Positions 22,815 to 35,147 of a DNA stretch of 64,000 nucleotides are shown here, in pieces. The notes below the pieces were generated by a model that made no database searches, was not told where the DNA came from, and was given only the letters and a program-made list of their open reading frames with translations. The first letter of the stretch is position 1; every line of letters begins with the position of its first letter. The translations under genes were made by a program, and so were the position numbers. This stretch comes from Ceratodon purpureus (taxonomy: Eukaryota; Streptophyta; Bryopsida; Pseudoditrichales; Ditrichaceae). The stretch spans positions 30,307,452 through 30,371,451 of the forward strand of contig CM026426.1 in NCBI GenBank assembly GCA_014871385.1, written 5' to 3'.

Positions 22815-25800
22815 TCATCTTCTCCTAGGTGCTTTCCTGGTTGACCTTCGGATGGCAAGTGGTAAAGCATTGTCTCTACACATTTTACTCTTACACTTAC
22901 AAGAAAACCGAGGTAGGTCCGGATCATCATTGTTAAAATTAGTGCCATAGTCCCAAGTTAGTTCCTCTCCAGGCCTTATGATACGATTTGCAAAAAATGC
23001 TACATGATAGAAGCGGCGATCCACACTCTCTATCAAGACAGGTACATCCACTAGGTTAGAATCTTCACACCTGTATTGACAAAGGCCCACTGTCAGGCCA
23101 AACTGAAATCGTGAGAAGAAAGACCGCAAATGTTATAGAATATGGTCGCAAGTTCTAACCTGTGGTTCAAAAACCTGGCCACATTTCCAAACGGAGAGGA
23201 GTCCAAGCATAGTGCACTGTGGTCGTCCAGTATCCGCTCAGTGACCCAATCAGCATCAAGTTGCAAGCTATAGGACTGACCCCCAACTACCGCCAAGTTC
23301 CTAACCATTTGCTCAGCATTCGTTAAAATCTCTCCCGTCAACTCAAAAACAAACGCACCTCTAGGTATTACCTCAGTCGTTCGAATCCCCCACCCCGTAA
23401 GGGCTGTAGGAAAAACCTCTACTTGATACTTCATCCCCTGCTGGACAACACGATTGCCACAATCACTATGACACCTACACTTAACATTGCACTCCTTAAC
23501 GAAAAGACAACCCTCATGACCTCGGCACACTCAATCTCCATTAAAACACCGTGCACCCTTCTCACAGTAATGTGCATCTTCTTCATTGCGTGGCTCCAGA
23601 TACGCGTCCTCCACTTGGCCTCCTTCAGTGTATGCAACTCCTCCGACTGGACTGGATTGGCATGCACAAGTACCATTCGCCCCCAAGCATTCCGGGGAAC
23701 ATATACAGAAGTCCTCGGGGCGGAGGCTTTCAAGGGTGGTAGGCACGACTGCTTGGTCAAAGACCACACTCGTATTCAAATATTGAAAATATGTCATAGC
23801 AATTTCAGACTGACCGACAAGGACAGGAATCCTCTCGAGCCCCTTAGACAGGCTGCTGCATCATACCAAGCTTCAGCCTGGTTGAATGACATCCCAACAG
23901 ACCACCTTCCCCTCGTCATTCCCTTAAAAATAGAAAGGACAAGTTCTAGGACTCCAGGGGAAGACTACGAAAAGCACAAATGCAAAGAAATAAAAAAATG
24001 GCCGCAAATAGCACAACCGCATGGGGAAAAAAACAGACAAGCCTTGAACCTTCCCTCTTAGGAAGACCTCGGTGATGAGGTAAGATACATTAATATACCT
24101 GCAAGTCCATTCTATGCAAGCATTCTACCGCAGCTCAATAGATCAAAAACAAAAAATTAAACACTACAAGCAATCCTACAGATTGCTGAAGCCTGTATTC
24201 TATGTGGCAACACCTCTCCGCCGTTTCTGTGAGGGTGCGCCACCTACCTTGCCGCCCTTAACCTTCTCATTCTTTCTCCCCTTTGCCCTGGTCTTCTCAG
24301 CAGACTCCTCTGGCGCTTGCTCTCCCTCCTTGGCGGTGCATGCCCTGGTCCGCACATTGACTTCAGGGACAGCAGCGGGACTCCCACTCACTCCGACAAT
24401 CCCGGCCAGCTCCTTGTATGTGGTCCTGTCGGCTAAGTACAGATTCTCAGGCGCAGTCTGATGTCCCGGCCCAACATCATCCTCCACATTTGGCCCCTTC
24501 ATCCTCTTTGCTCTCAGCTTGAAAGGAGACTGGGGCGACACAGAGTTCATTGCCTGGGCTCCTTCTCCCTCGGGTGCTCCCAACGACAACGTTGCCACGC
24601 CAGCCGCCACTTCCACCACGGCTGAATCCTCCGCAGCTGCCTCCAACTCCTCTACACGAGTCCTCCCAGCATTGCCCTTCTCCTTTGCCACCGGGTCCTT
24701 CTCCTTTAAAGTACCCTCGGACCTCCTTCTTGGTACCACCATGAACTTTGCAGCAGCTTCCACCGAAACTAGTGTCTCCACCAAACCCCCCGCCACAGTT
24801 CCTGTGCCATCCCGAGGAAGTTCTCCCCAGAGGGCTCTTCCTTTGCGTCCCGGCAGACATTGTGACCCCGACTTGGCCATTTCCTTTGTCTCAGGTTGCG
24901 GCGGTGTGTCCTTCCCCTTCACTACCTGGGCAGACTTCTCCACTGCCGTCACCTCCTTTCTCTTCACTCCCTGGGCTGAATTCTCCACTACTGTCACCTC
25001 CTTCCCCTCCATTCCCTACGATCCCTTCATCTCCTTCGCCTGCACCTCCTTCCCCATCGCTCCCCGCGGTCCCTTCTCCATTGCCGTCACCGTCTCTCCT
25101 TCCACCTCTTTCCGCTGCTCTGTTGCCGCGGCCTTCTTCTTCCCGCTCCCAACGACCCCAGCTTCATTACTCTTCTTCTTCTATCTCCCAACAACGCCAA
25201 CACTTCCTTCAGCCCTCTTCCCGCTCCCACTCACATTAACACCCACAACCCGACCACCGGGCCCCCCTTCTTCACCCGGTGGACTCCTCACTTCGACCAA
25301 ATCCTCCTCTTCCACACGGTATTCCCTGTCTGGGTGTTCCGGGCTGCCTTCTCCACCGGCTCGCTGTATAGGCAGCTGCTCCATACTAATGTCGCCGTCT
25401 CCTCCCTCCTCTGTCCCCTCTTGTGAGGACGCATCATCTCCCTCTGAGCTCCCATCCGAGTCGGTAGTGCCTGAGCTCGAACGTTCTGGGGACATCTTGG
25501 GATGGGGCTCTTCGTCATCTGAAGAATCCTCTCCCGACTGCAGATCACGTTCAGACCCCTTCAAGTGAGTGCCCTTTGAGAGACATTCCATCACCACCTT
25601 CTGCACCGGCTTCGGGAGACTTGGTTCCTCTCTTGAATGTATGCTCTCTCCCCTCAGAATCCGTAGGGGCACCCCACCAAACTCTTGAGGCACGCGTCCA
25701 GAGCATGCTGCCTGGCTTGTCTCCCCTTCGGCTATTGGTCCCGTGCTGTTGAAGGCCTTCTTAGGTGATGCAAACCTGAGGCTAGAACCTGCCACGACAT

Positions 25801-25912
25801 AAGAGATTAGAGTCTTTACAGATTGCACTAAATGGAATTGTAGTCGACTAGCAGACCATGAACCAGTACTATCACTACCTATTGGATTTAAACTTGTGGA
25901 CCATTTGTACAA
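22815..25912 (-). pseudogene. SUVR-type SET-domain histone-lysine methyltransferase, with in-frame stops
   Basis: The C-terminal half is clearly a plant SUVR1/2/4-like enzyme. It has a pre-SET region (DFCICSPECLGANGTCACQ, then GHEGCLFVKECNVKCRCHSDCGNRVVQ). The SET domain begins at GWGIRTTEVIPRGAFVFEL, continues with LDADW and NVARFLNHR, resumes after an 89-bp intron (23071-23159) with CEDSNLVDVPV, and has EELTWDYG. The post-SET motif is CKCKSKMCRDN. The family methylates histone H3 lysine 9 and acts in transposon silencing. An upstream exon (about 25790 to 24200) encodes a long acidic then Lys/Ala-rich linker. The same frame is broken by TAG at 25181-25183 and 25016-25018, and the pre-SET exon by TGA at 23531-23533. 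No frameshift is seen in the conserved domain. The 5' end is not identified. It could be a silenced duplicate. Confidence 0.75.
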
Positions 25913-26448
25913 GTCCGCAATTCTGAATGTACTGTAGGACCAGGACTCAATCTATGTTTACCATGTAGGACTTCTAGTACCAAGTTAAATAAAGACAAGA
26001 AATACCTGTTGTACCTCCGTCAAGTACAGTGTCGTCTGTGTATAGCACCATAAGTACATTTTAACCACATGTAGTACATAAGATACTTGCTCTAAGTACC
26101 CGCATGTACTTGTAGAACATTAATTCACATTTGGTGGTATACTTCCACACTTAATTCTCTCCTATCCTTAACCAGACTAGTTTACTTAATTACCATTCTC
26201 AAAAAAATCCCTTAAAAATTAAAAAATCCCCAAAAAAATGTTTGTATGTTTAAATGTACATGTGAAGCTTTAAATAAATTATCCTTGTTTTCACAATGAC
26301 ATTATACACTAAGGTGAGGGTTTCCAAGAATAACAAAATATGTACTGCACATAATCAAAATATCATAAGTAGATCGCCACTAGAATGCATGAGGAAATCT
26401 CTCAAAGTGTTATTTTCTTCTTAGAATTAAATTTGTCTAAGAACTTTG

Positions 26449-26500
<52 letters not shown>

Positions 26501-27292
26501 ATTTTCAAGTGAAATTTGTTCATTGTCACTTTAATTTTTTATTTCTTTCTTCTTTACGAAAATGAAATTCAGGTATCTAAATTGTTACACCAATGCGTAC
26601 CGCTTTTAATTAAAATAACTTGAAATAGCCTTAAATGAAAACCAACTAAAATACATTTACTTCACTTTGATTTCACAATTATGCCACTCTTCAAGTAACT
26701 TCTCATCTGGTCCTTAAAAGAACGTTGATTTTTTTTTATAAAAATTAACAACATATACAAAGTAACTTCTACAATATCTTTCACTTTCGTCCGTGAAGAA
26801 ATGTCCTTCTTCATCTCTTCCGCTTCTTCTTTTTCTTTTATTGTTTCATAATTTATTTAAAGAGCGGATGAAATGATGTTCATCTATTATTTGTTCTAAT
26901 TTATTTTTTCTCCCTTCGTATAGTACTGTATCATCATATTTGTTTATTTTTTTCTATCTCTCTATTATTATTTTTCTTTTCTCATCTTTCTAAATTTATT
27001 TTCCATTCGTCCTTTTAAATTACCATATTCTATATTTGTTTACTCTTTTTTTATCTTTCTATTTATATTATTTTTTCCTTTATTGTTTTTCTTCTACTGT
27101 TTTTCTTCTATTGTTTTTCTTTTATTTCTTTTCTTCCTTCTTCTTTCACCATATTCCATATTTGTTTCCGCAAGTGAAAGGGATAAATGAAAAATAAAAA
27201 TGGAAATGTAAAAAAAAAGAGATTATAATGGGGATGAAATTGAGAGTGAAGAATGGGAGTGGAAGGGATGAATGAAAGGAGTGGAGGACATG
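25913..27292. other. AT-rich non-coding; GTAC words, 49-base A run
   Basis: 25870-26110 holds at least ten GTAC-centred words (AAGTAC, TGTACT). 26451-26499 is an uninterrupted A run of about 49 bases. 26520-27290 is AT-rich with long pyrimidine tracts on the plus strand and a purine-rich part near 27180-27290. No coding frame is supported. Confidence 0.5.
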
Positions 27293-27920
27293 GAAAATGC
27301 AAAATTATGCTGAAATGGAAGATTATGGAAAAAAATGTAATTATTAAAAAGGCTTCGTAGTTTTTAATTTGCAATGTGGAGAGGCTTATTACGTTCATTG
27401 TATTGTGCTTTCAACATTCTTGATTTGTGTTATTTGTTTTTAAAAATAAACTTGAATATCATAATGTTAAAATACGGTATGATTATTTTTCTAGAATTAT
27501 GTTAATTAATATTATAAATAGAAAATGCAAAATTAAGCTGAAATGGAAGATTATGGAAAAAAATGTAATTATTAAAAAGGCTTCGTAGTTTTTAATTTGC
27601 AATGAGGAGAGGCTTATTACGTTCATTGTATTGTGCTTTTAACATTCTTGATTTGTGTACTTTGTTTTTAAAAATACACTTGAATATCATAATGTTAAAA
27701 TACGGTATGATTATTTTTCTGAAATTATGTTAATTAATATTATAAATAGAAAATGCAAAATTAAGCTGAAATGAAAGATTATGGAAAAAAACCTAATTAT
27801 TAAAAGGCTTCGTAGTTTTTAATTTGCAATGAGGAGAGGCTTATTACGTTCATTGTATTGTGCTTTCAACATTCTTGATTTGTGTACTTTGTTTTTAAAA
27901 ATACACTTGAATATCATACT
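27293..27920. repeat. 228-bp tandem repeat, about 2.75 copies
   Basis: Units begin with GAAAATGCAAAATTA at 27293, 27521 and 27749, an exact 228-bp period. They differ at only a few positions, and the third copy ends near 27920. The unit is AT-rich and non-coding. The flanks show no terminal repeats, so this is an AT-rich satellite-like array. Confidence 0.85.
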
Positions 27921-28279
27921 ATTAATATGCTGAACGAAATGCAGTAATTACTGTAAATACCACAAAAAAATCAACATCAAACAGGATAACACGTCACGCT
28001 GTGTATACGCAGACATCACTGCAAACATTTTACTAAACGTAGCCACATTAACGATACGATGTCATCTTTGACATCCCTACGGAAGTCCTTCATGACGTCT
28101 ATGTATGTCCGTATGTATATGCGAGCAAGTGACAACCGTTACATCCCAGATGGTAAAGAGGATGTTTTTCGAAACGTTTGAGACGTCTCCTATGTAGTGC
28201 AAGACGTTTGACAAGGACACGCAGACGTAGTTGTGGACAGCGCTAATGTTAGCACCGTCAGCAATTAGAGGTTCAACTG

Positions 28280-31200
28280 TCATTCATCCTCTTCCATTTC
28301 GAAAACGTCGTTTGTTTCTGCACCGGCTATAACGTAGGACCCTCCCACAAGAGCAGCATGACGAGGTGGCTCCGTTTCGAGAACCGGCGGCTGCAAACCC
28401 TGGAAGTTGTCGTCGCTGCCCACTGCAACTACGTTGGCAACTGCATGTCGATGCTGTATCACTGTGCGCCGACCTCTGACGTCTGTACGACAAATGATCT
28501 TCCATCCCCGCCTTGTGGGATCATCAACAAAAAAGACCTGCTGACAATGCAACGGAAACGCAAAAGAGTCCGCATGTACTCTGTGGTCCATGTGGTTGAA
28601 GTTTGCCACGCTGAAACCGTACTTGTCGCGTTCAATGTTGGGGACGCGTGCATCACGGGAAGCTTTAACCCACTCGCAGAGCAACACTGTGGTACAGTGA
28701 TTGCAGTAATCCAACTCAAGAATCTCCTCAATGTACCCCACATACTCGGTGGTGCGGTCAATGGGCCTCCCATTGCGAATCCCCCAACGTAGTTGCTGCG
28801 TATATGCGGTAACAACACAAGAGTCACGGGTGACAAGTCCTCCCTCCGCTGTACGAGGGCGAAAGCGCATTCCGAATGCCTTGAGTAGCCGATGGGTGGT
28901 AGCATACCTCTCTGGGGGGCACGAGTACTGTACCACATCTGCATCCAGTTGATCACCGGCCGCTTGAGCTTGCTCCACCCGTGCCCTCAGCCATTCTGCG
29001 AAACGCGGCAATTCGCACAATTCGGGTGGATACGTGACGGATCTGGAAGGTCGCTGACGTCTGGACTGTGCTCGATATACCTCATGCTCCTCCCAGCGGC
29101 GTGCCTTTGCGATTACATACTCCCTGTAAACAAGACCAAACACCGTTGTTAAACGCTGGAAAGGCGGCATAGATAGAAACAACATGGTTCAGTACACATT
29201 TGTTAGATCGGATGTACAGAACGACATCTAAGTGTGTGTTCCGACGTCACGGATGACGTCTGCATTGACATACTCTAATTTTGGGAAAATACTTGGCGAT
29301 ATTTTGGCAGATGTTATAAAAGACATTCTACGAGACATGCAAACGTCTACACATTTCATAGAAGCACTGCCCTGAACACAGTTTTGTACTCTTATTGATT
29401 TCTGGAGGCATCTTAGATGGGTGGGTGTTAGTTTTAGGGGCTCACTCTCGCCATGGTTCTAAGCAAGGAGCGTTGTCGATGACGAAGGCATGTGCATAGC
29501 CCCGTCTTTCAGCGTCTTCATGTACCTCTCAATTGGATACATCCACCTACAATGGACTGGCCCACATATGAACAATTGCTCCACGAGGTGTACGGAGAGA
29601 TGTGTCATCACGTTCAAAAATGTTGGAGGAAACTCCTTCTCCAGCACGCACGACGCCATTGTCACGTCTCGCATGAGCGCGTCGCTGCTGTCTGCACGTA
29701 CCTCTTTCTCACAAATGCGCTGAAACAACCTGCACATTTTGATGATGGCTATGCGCACCTCTTCGCTCAACAAGTTACGGACAGCAACAGGGAGTATCTA
29801 CAAGATGGACAACATGGAAAGATCAGATGTTAAACTATTAGAGGCAGTGAGGTTTAGATACACTATAAACCCCGCAGTCCTATGTGTGTCATCACCTGTT
29901 GTTGTTCATGTCCGCAGAAACACCAACCATGTTAACCAGAACATTACCATGTCGTACTCAACAACGCTGTGTAGGCATACACAAGGACGTTTTGTAGGAT
30001 GTCCTTCACTGAACGTGACAACGTCTGGGAGTACGGCATCGGCAGAATTCGTCTACAACTTTGCAGCATGCAAGACGTCCATAGGTGCGAAAATCAATAC
30101 CGTACCTGCTGCATGAGGACATGATAGTCGTGAGTCTTCATGTATTGCAGCTTCCCATCCGCCAACCGTTTGTGAATTGCCCCTACATAGTTTGTTGGAG
30201 TGCGGACACTAGACACTATGTGAACAAATTCGTGCTTCTCCTCAGGCTTCAATATGTATGGGGCTTGCGGCATGTAGTATTCGTCCTCGGCGTCGTGGAG
30301 GCTGCAACCACAACTCTTCACGGATGTTCAAGTCCTCCACGTCTTGGCGACTTCCAGGGCTGTCATTCATTCCAAACAGAGTCTTCAGAATGTTCTCACA
30401 TAAGTTCTTTTCGCAGTGCATGACGTCTAGGACGTGTCGAATCTTCAGATGCTGTTTAGATGCCCACGCAATTTGATAGCACCACATCTAGAGTCATTAG
30501 AAAAATTACATGTTGCCAACCAGTGTTGACAGTGAGCACATGTTTAGTGCTTGTCAAAACAAACGTCTTGTGAAACATCCTGATGTCCACAAAGACATCT
30601 ATTGGAAACACGACAACGTAAACACTATCTCCAACAACGCTGTTATGCTTAGGAAAACATTCAAGGCAGAGTAGTCATTCTCTACTGACCTGCCAATAAG
30701 GAAGTTCAAAGAACACGCTTAGCCGCTTAACGCCCGTGCTATGCACAGGGTCACTTGGGCCTCCTTCCCTGCCGCCGAGGTCTAGATATGACTGCCGCCA
30801 TGCAACATACCTAATAATGTCTGATCCTGACATGATTGTAGGCGCCGTTCGTGTCCCGCGGTTGCCATTGAACCGAGTGTTTCGCCGATACGGATGGTGA
30901 CGTGGAAGATAACGACGTGCACCTCCAAACACAATGTTCGAGCCCCGAGTCGTGCGATCTGGACGCAGATCTCCTGTCTTGGCGGATCTAGCATCTGTTT
31001 CTGGGCCGCAGGAAGGACATCCCTTATATCCCGTACAGCATAAACTTGAAATGAGGCCATATGCGGGAAAATCTGAAATAGTCCACATCAGCAAACCTCG
31101 TAGATTGAAGCCTCGAGACCCTACGGGTTGAGTGAAATCAAGTGCTGAGACACCTTGCCAAAGCTGATGCAACTCTTTCAACAATGGCCGAATGAACACG

Positions 31201-31769
31201 CCGATGTTTGCTGCAGTTGGTGAGCGCTTCCCTGAGATCAATATGCACAACGAAATGAAGAACTTCTTTGTCACAAACCATGGCTCCAAATTGTATAGCA
31301 AGATAAGCACTGGCCAAGTCGACCAGTTTGTGTTGCTTAACTTGAAAGGGTTGACACCGTCTGTCGCTAAAGCCATACGCATGTTCCGTGTGTCAGCTCC
31401 GAAGTTCTCGAAGACGTCAACTAAAGCCATACGCATGTTCCGATGTGTTTCCATGCGGGGCTGTCAACTACAGACCGCATGATGCCGTCTTCGCTGACAT
31501 GCTTTGTGTGACCTGTCAACATGCTGGCAATCTCCGGGGACCGCCACATCTGTAGCAAGCGGGGTATGAGAGGAAAATGGCGTATCACCTTTGAGGGAAT
31601 AGAGTCCGTACCCTCCAACCATCGGGATTTTGAACACTTTGGACATGTCTGCAAGTCCGCATGTTCATCTTCATATAGTACACAACCATCAGGGCATGCG
31701 TGGATGTTGTTGTACTCCAATCCCAGCTTGCGAATTGTCTTTGCAGCGGCATAATGACTACTTGGCAGC
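28280..31769 (-). pseudogene. CACTA transposase gene, 3' part (Transposase_21, DUF4218, DUF4216 regions)
   Basis: Exons in gene order are about 31769-30690, 30487-30106, 29797-29459 and 29123-28280. The first continues the frame from 59100 after the hAT insertion and encodes SSHYAAAKTIRKLGLEYNNI and CPDGCVLYEDEHADLQTCPK, then ATDGVNPFKLSNTNWSTWPV and a GCPSCGPET motif, all typical of Transposase_21. The second has KIRHVLDVMHCEKNLCENI. The third has FPPTFLNVMTHLSVHLVEQL and GPVHCRWMYPIERYMKTLK (DUF4218). The last has YGFSVANFNHMDHRVHADSF and QQVFFVDDP (DUF4216). Frameshifts lie near 31443 (with a 54-bp in-frame duplication at 31367-31442), near 30320 and near 29490. The last exon is intact to its stop. 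Not functional as it stands. Confidence 0.85.
31762..31769. repeat. left 8-bp target site duplication of element B
   Basis: TTGGCAGC directly precedes the CAGGG terminus and is repeated exactly at 59092-59099. Eight base pairs is the hAT-type length. Confidence 0.95.
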
Positions 31770-31798
31770 CAGGGTTTTCTATGCCGTCGGGTCGTGAC
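31770..31798 (+). repeat. left terminal inverted repeat of element B
   Basis: Starts CAGGGTTTTCTATGCCGTCG. It matches the complement of 59063-59091 at 26 of 29 positions and is preceded by the 8-bp duplication. Confidence 0.93.
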
Positions 31799-31799
31799 T

Positions 31800-32430
31800 T
31801 TTCCGTCGCGACGTCCGAATGGGTCGTGACGGGGGTCCTCCGACGTCACAATAGGGGTCAGCGTAGGGTCCTTTAGGTCCTGCGAGTAGCGTGGGTAAAA
31901 GAGTTACTCGGCCCCGTTACGTGGCGTCCTACTTGGAATTGCGTTGGCCCCGGACGGTGACGTGGATGTCCGGAGGAGTTCCGACGGCGGAGTCGGGCGG
32001 ACAGAGACGGGCAACCGATTTAGGGTTCAGGGGCGGACGTGTTTAGGCCTGGCGGACGATTGAGGAGGAACACGACCGTTGAATGCCGGGGAAGTCCGCG
32101 AGTGGGCCGGACTGGTAGGCGGACATAGCTCGGACGGGCTTGTAGGCGGGCATAATGCGTATCCGGGTGGGCGGACTTGATGCCGATCGTATTGCGGACG
32201 GAGGTTGTCGGACCGGGCGGACGCGATGTGGACGAACACATACAGGGTGGTCCGCGATGCAGTGGGGTGTTGGGAACATGGCTCGGACGGGCCTGTAGGC
32301 GGGATAATGCGTATCCGGGTGGGCGGACTTCATGCCGATCGTATTGCGGACGGAGGCTTTCGGACCGGGCGGACGCGTTGTGAACAAACACGTACAGGGT
32401 GGTCCGCGATGCTGTGATTGGGAACATATT
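31800..32430. repeat. left subterminal GTCCG/CGGAC array of B, with a 153-bp duplication
   Basis: GC-rich sequence dense in CGGAC, GTCCG and GGGCGG words. Within it, a unit starting GCTCGGACGGGC at 32128 is repeated at 32281 (period 153 bp) with few differences. Arg/Pro-rich open frames on both strands here are composition artefacts. Likely role: transposase binding sites (inference from known hAT subterminal repeats). Confidence 0.7.
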
Positions 32431-33169
32431 GTCTTCAATTTTCACACAGCTCAACTGCTTCACGAGCAAATATGAAATTCGAACCATCCGACACTACTGA
32501 AGTGACACACTGACCAACTACTTCTCAAACCGATATTGAATTCCATCAGATTATATATTGTAAACGAGATGTATCCATTAAAACATGGCTGTCTTGGTAG
32601 AAGTTTAGTCAGTGAAAGAGTATAGCTCAGAAAGTTCCTTATAAAAAACAGGACTTCCGTGATAGTAGCTTAGTTATCAAACGAGTATAGGTCCGAAAAT
32701 TCCTTACAAACAGTCTTTGATCAAAGTTTTTCCGGTTCGGATGCACAGATGGGAGTTTAAAAAAGGTAAAGTGTCTAAGCTACTGTAAGAAAATTCACTG
32801 CGTAGTCACAATGCAATCCATTCCGTCGCTGAGATACAGTCGCAGTCTTCCAAGAAATCGGAGGTGGAAAACACTATTTTGATTTCCGGCGGCATGTAGA
32901 GGTCGACTTGTCCTTGCGCGCATAATTCCACCCTCTAATGTCCGAGTTCAAATGCTTGCGCCTCTTTTCTCCCTCTCCGGTATCCGGCGCACTGCCAATC
33001 CCCACTCGCGCTGTTGTAGCAAAACTCAGATATCAGTTCCGGACCAGCGCAATGGACACTCTAATGCACAGTATTATGTCAAAAACGAATTTCAAAAAAA
33101 AATTGCTTATCAGATGCAAGATACAGACTCATAAGTCGGAAGTTTTTCATATTCGGTTCCGCAACGGAT
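32431..33169. other. AT-rich stretch with possible last exon of the B RING gene
   Basis: Mostly without coding signals. On the minus strand a CTACAACAG acceptor near 33020 precedes a short Lys/Arg-rich frame (about 33019 down to 32890), in phase with the donor GCGAAG|GTACGT near 33214. It may be the final exon of the upstream RING-like gene. Confidence 0.3.
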
Positions 33170-34993
33170 TCAGCAATACCAGAAATCAATGCACATGCGC
33201 GACATTGACGTACCTTCGCACTTGAAAAAGCCAAAGCTGTTCAACCAGTTCTCTGCGAAATGCTCCCCGCATCTTGCGCAGTTCTGACTAAGCGAGGTCC
33301 GCACTGCAGCGCACCACAGGTGGTATGGGCAAGCGCACGACGCAGTCACGATGTCCATCGCCGGAAACCCTTGGTTACAAAGGGAGCAACCTTGCACTGT
33401 AAGGGTAATTGAGTCGATGTTCTGAGTGGGCGCTGCGATTCGAGGACTGGGGGCACGGAACATTGATGTAGACGACCATATCTGAAGCTGGCGGAGATTT
33501 TCTTTCAAGCCCCTCACCTTGTCCCTTGCATCCTGCTTTGCAGAAGACAGGCGTTTCTCAACCTCGATGGCCACCGCGAGATCCCTCGCCGACGTTTCAG
33601 TTAAATCCTCCTTCATACGTTGCACTTCCTCCCCAGCCTCCAAGATTCTCTGTTCTTCGCCGTGGATTTCGTCCTCGAAGAACCTCAGGAATGTTTCATT
33701 AGCAGAGCCTTCGACGACGGACTTCATCGCCCCTCACTTCTGCATTTTCGCCTCGGAGGAGTCCATAGTCTCCTCAATGCACCTCAGCTTGATCTGAAGC
33801 TTGTACCTGTCCATATGCGTGAGCGGTGGCTTGGCCGTCTGCCTCAGAAGCGCAGCCCGTTCGTGTGCAACACTATGGGCTGCCACGGCCGTCTCGAAGT
33901 CCTTCTCAGCGTCCGCAATCTCGGCTTCCAGGCCCTTGTAGAGAATTTCGACGTAGGTGGCATTCCGGTCAGGGGTGCGATACAGGACTGTGAGTTCGTC
34001 TCCGCTCTCAATTTTCTTACCCCTCCAGCGATCCTCCGCATACTTTGCCTAGTTCATTGGGTAGCGATGGAAAATCTCCATAACGACCGCTCTCGCGAAG
34101 CTCTCCGGGAGGAACAAACCCGCAGGAAGCTCGGGAATTTGAGAGATTGCTGGGTACAGCTCCAACACCCTCGCCTTGACCTCTCCTGAACTCGCTCCGT
34201 CGACGAGATATCCCTTCCCAGGAACCCTCTCTCCGAATATGGACACGATGCAATTGGTTCCGTCCTTTGTCATTTCGTGCGGGACGGGCCAAGTCAGCGC
34301 CTCCCGCAGCTCTTTGGTCTTGCCCATCCCCCACATCTGATCCCGCTTCCAGTGATGATCAATCTCAGCAACATTCTCTCACTGAATGCTGCCCGTGCCG
34401 GACCGCATCCCCGGATTGTCCTCCCATTCCGGAGGGTACATCGTCTGTAAAGGCGGCCAGGAGGTGAGGAGCAAGTGTCGCAATCGTCCATTCTCCGTCC
34501 ACTCTTTCTGAATTGCCTCGAATTCCTTCTCGTATTGAAGTCGCCCCGCTAATGCAAGTATAGCGATCATGTACATATCCTCCGTTTTTTGGAGCGCACC
34601 CACGAGTAATGCCTTTCGCTCCTGAGTTAATGACTCGGACCAGCCCTGGATTGGATCATCTTTGGCACCACCTTCACTCACAGCGCCAGTGGCCTTCCCA
34701 AGCCGTGTTACCTCCTCTAGTAGTCGCAGGTTCTCTATCTCCAATTCCACCACCTTGGCATTGTTTGCTTCTTTCTCCGCCTCTGCCTTCGCACGTATCA
34801 AGTTGTCGCTCGTCGTAGCGACTTCCCGGAGCTCGTTTAGTTCTTCCTGTGTTTTCATTGCCAAGGCTATTGCGTCCGAAGCCTTATTCTTATGATCTTC
34901 CATTTTGGACTCCAATGACAGGATGATCTCTCCTTGCTTCGATGTGTTCTTCTTCTCCTCCTCCAGTTGGCGAGACAGTCTCCGACATTCGTC
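33170..34993 (-). pseudogene. B cargo gene, 3' part: coiled coil and RING-like finger
   Basis: This is the downstream portion of the gene whose 5' part is at 46108-47753; element A separates them. One frame runs through with TGA (34379-34381), TAG (34049-34051) and TGA (33734-33736). It starts with a long coiled coil (CRRLSRQLEEEKKNTSKQGE and on), then a mixed domain, a second coiled coil (about 33730-33500), and a RING-like finger at about 33395-33250. The finger reads CSLC, then S-C-A-C-x2-H-x2-C, then C-A-R-C, followed by ENWLNSFGF. A GTACGT donor near 33214 suggests one more exon. Stops and the insertion show it is dead. The cross-brace cysteine pattern suggests zinc binding and possibly ubiquitin-ligase activity (inference). 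Confidence 0.75.
34986..34993. repeat. left 8-bp target site duplication of element A
   Basis: CATTCGTC. The right copy at 46108-46115 is CATTTGTC. The single difference is C to T within a CG, as expected from deamination. Confidence 0.85.
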
Positions 34994-35021
34994 CAGAGTT
35001 GTCATAATGGACGGACGGGCC
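34994..35021 (+). repeat. left terminal inverted repeat of element A
   Basis: CAGAGTTGTCATAATGGAC followed by GGACGGGCC. It pairs with the complement of 46080-46107 at 23 of 28 positions. Confidence 0.88.
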
Positions 35022-35147
35022 AAAAAATTGTCGTGTAGTCACGTGACGAACGTGACGGACGGTTATCGGACGGACGGTTATCGGACGGGCTCCCGACCGC
35101 GAGCAAAATTACTGTCCTCACAGTTTACTACTGTTTACCATGGGTGG

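Noticed and set aside
24519..25568. 349-codon plus-strand frame opposite the SUVR linker
   Set aside because: Ser/Pro/Thr-rich antisense of an acidic Lys/Glu-rich coding region. The minus strand joins a clear SET domain.
26309..26325. CACTAAGGTGAGGGTTT as left terminus of the CACTA element, paired with the complement of sequence near 62136
   Set aside because: Only CACTA and GGGTTT match, there is no 3-bp duplication, and poly-A and tandem repeats lie between it and the gene.
35011..35018. ACGGACGG at 35011-35018 and 46078-46085 as the target duplication of element A
   Set aside because: It lies inside the matching terminal repeats, is a frequent word of these arrays, and its removal does not restore the host frame. 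CATTCGTC/CATTTGTC outside the CAGAG/CATGG ends does.
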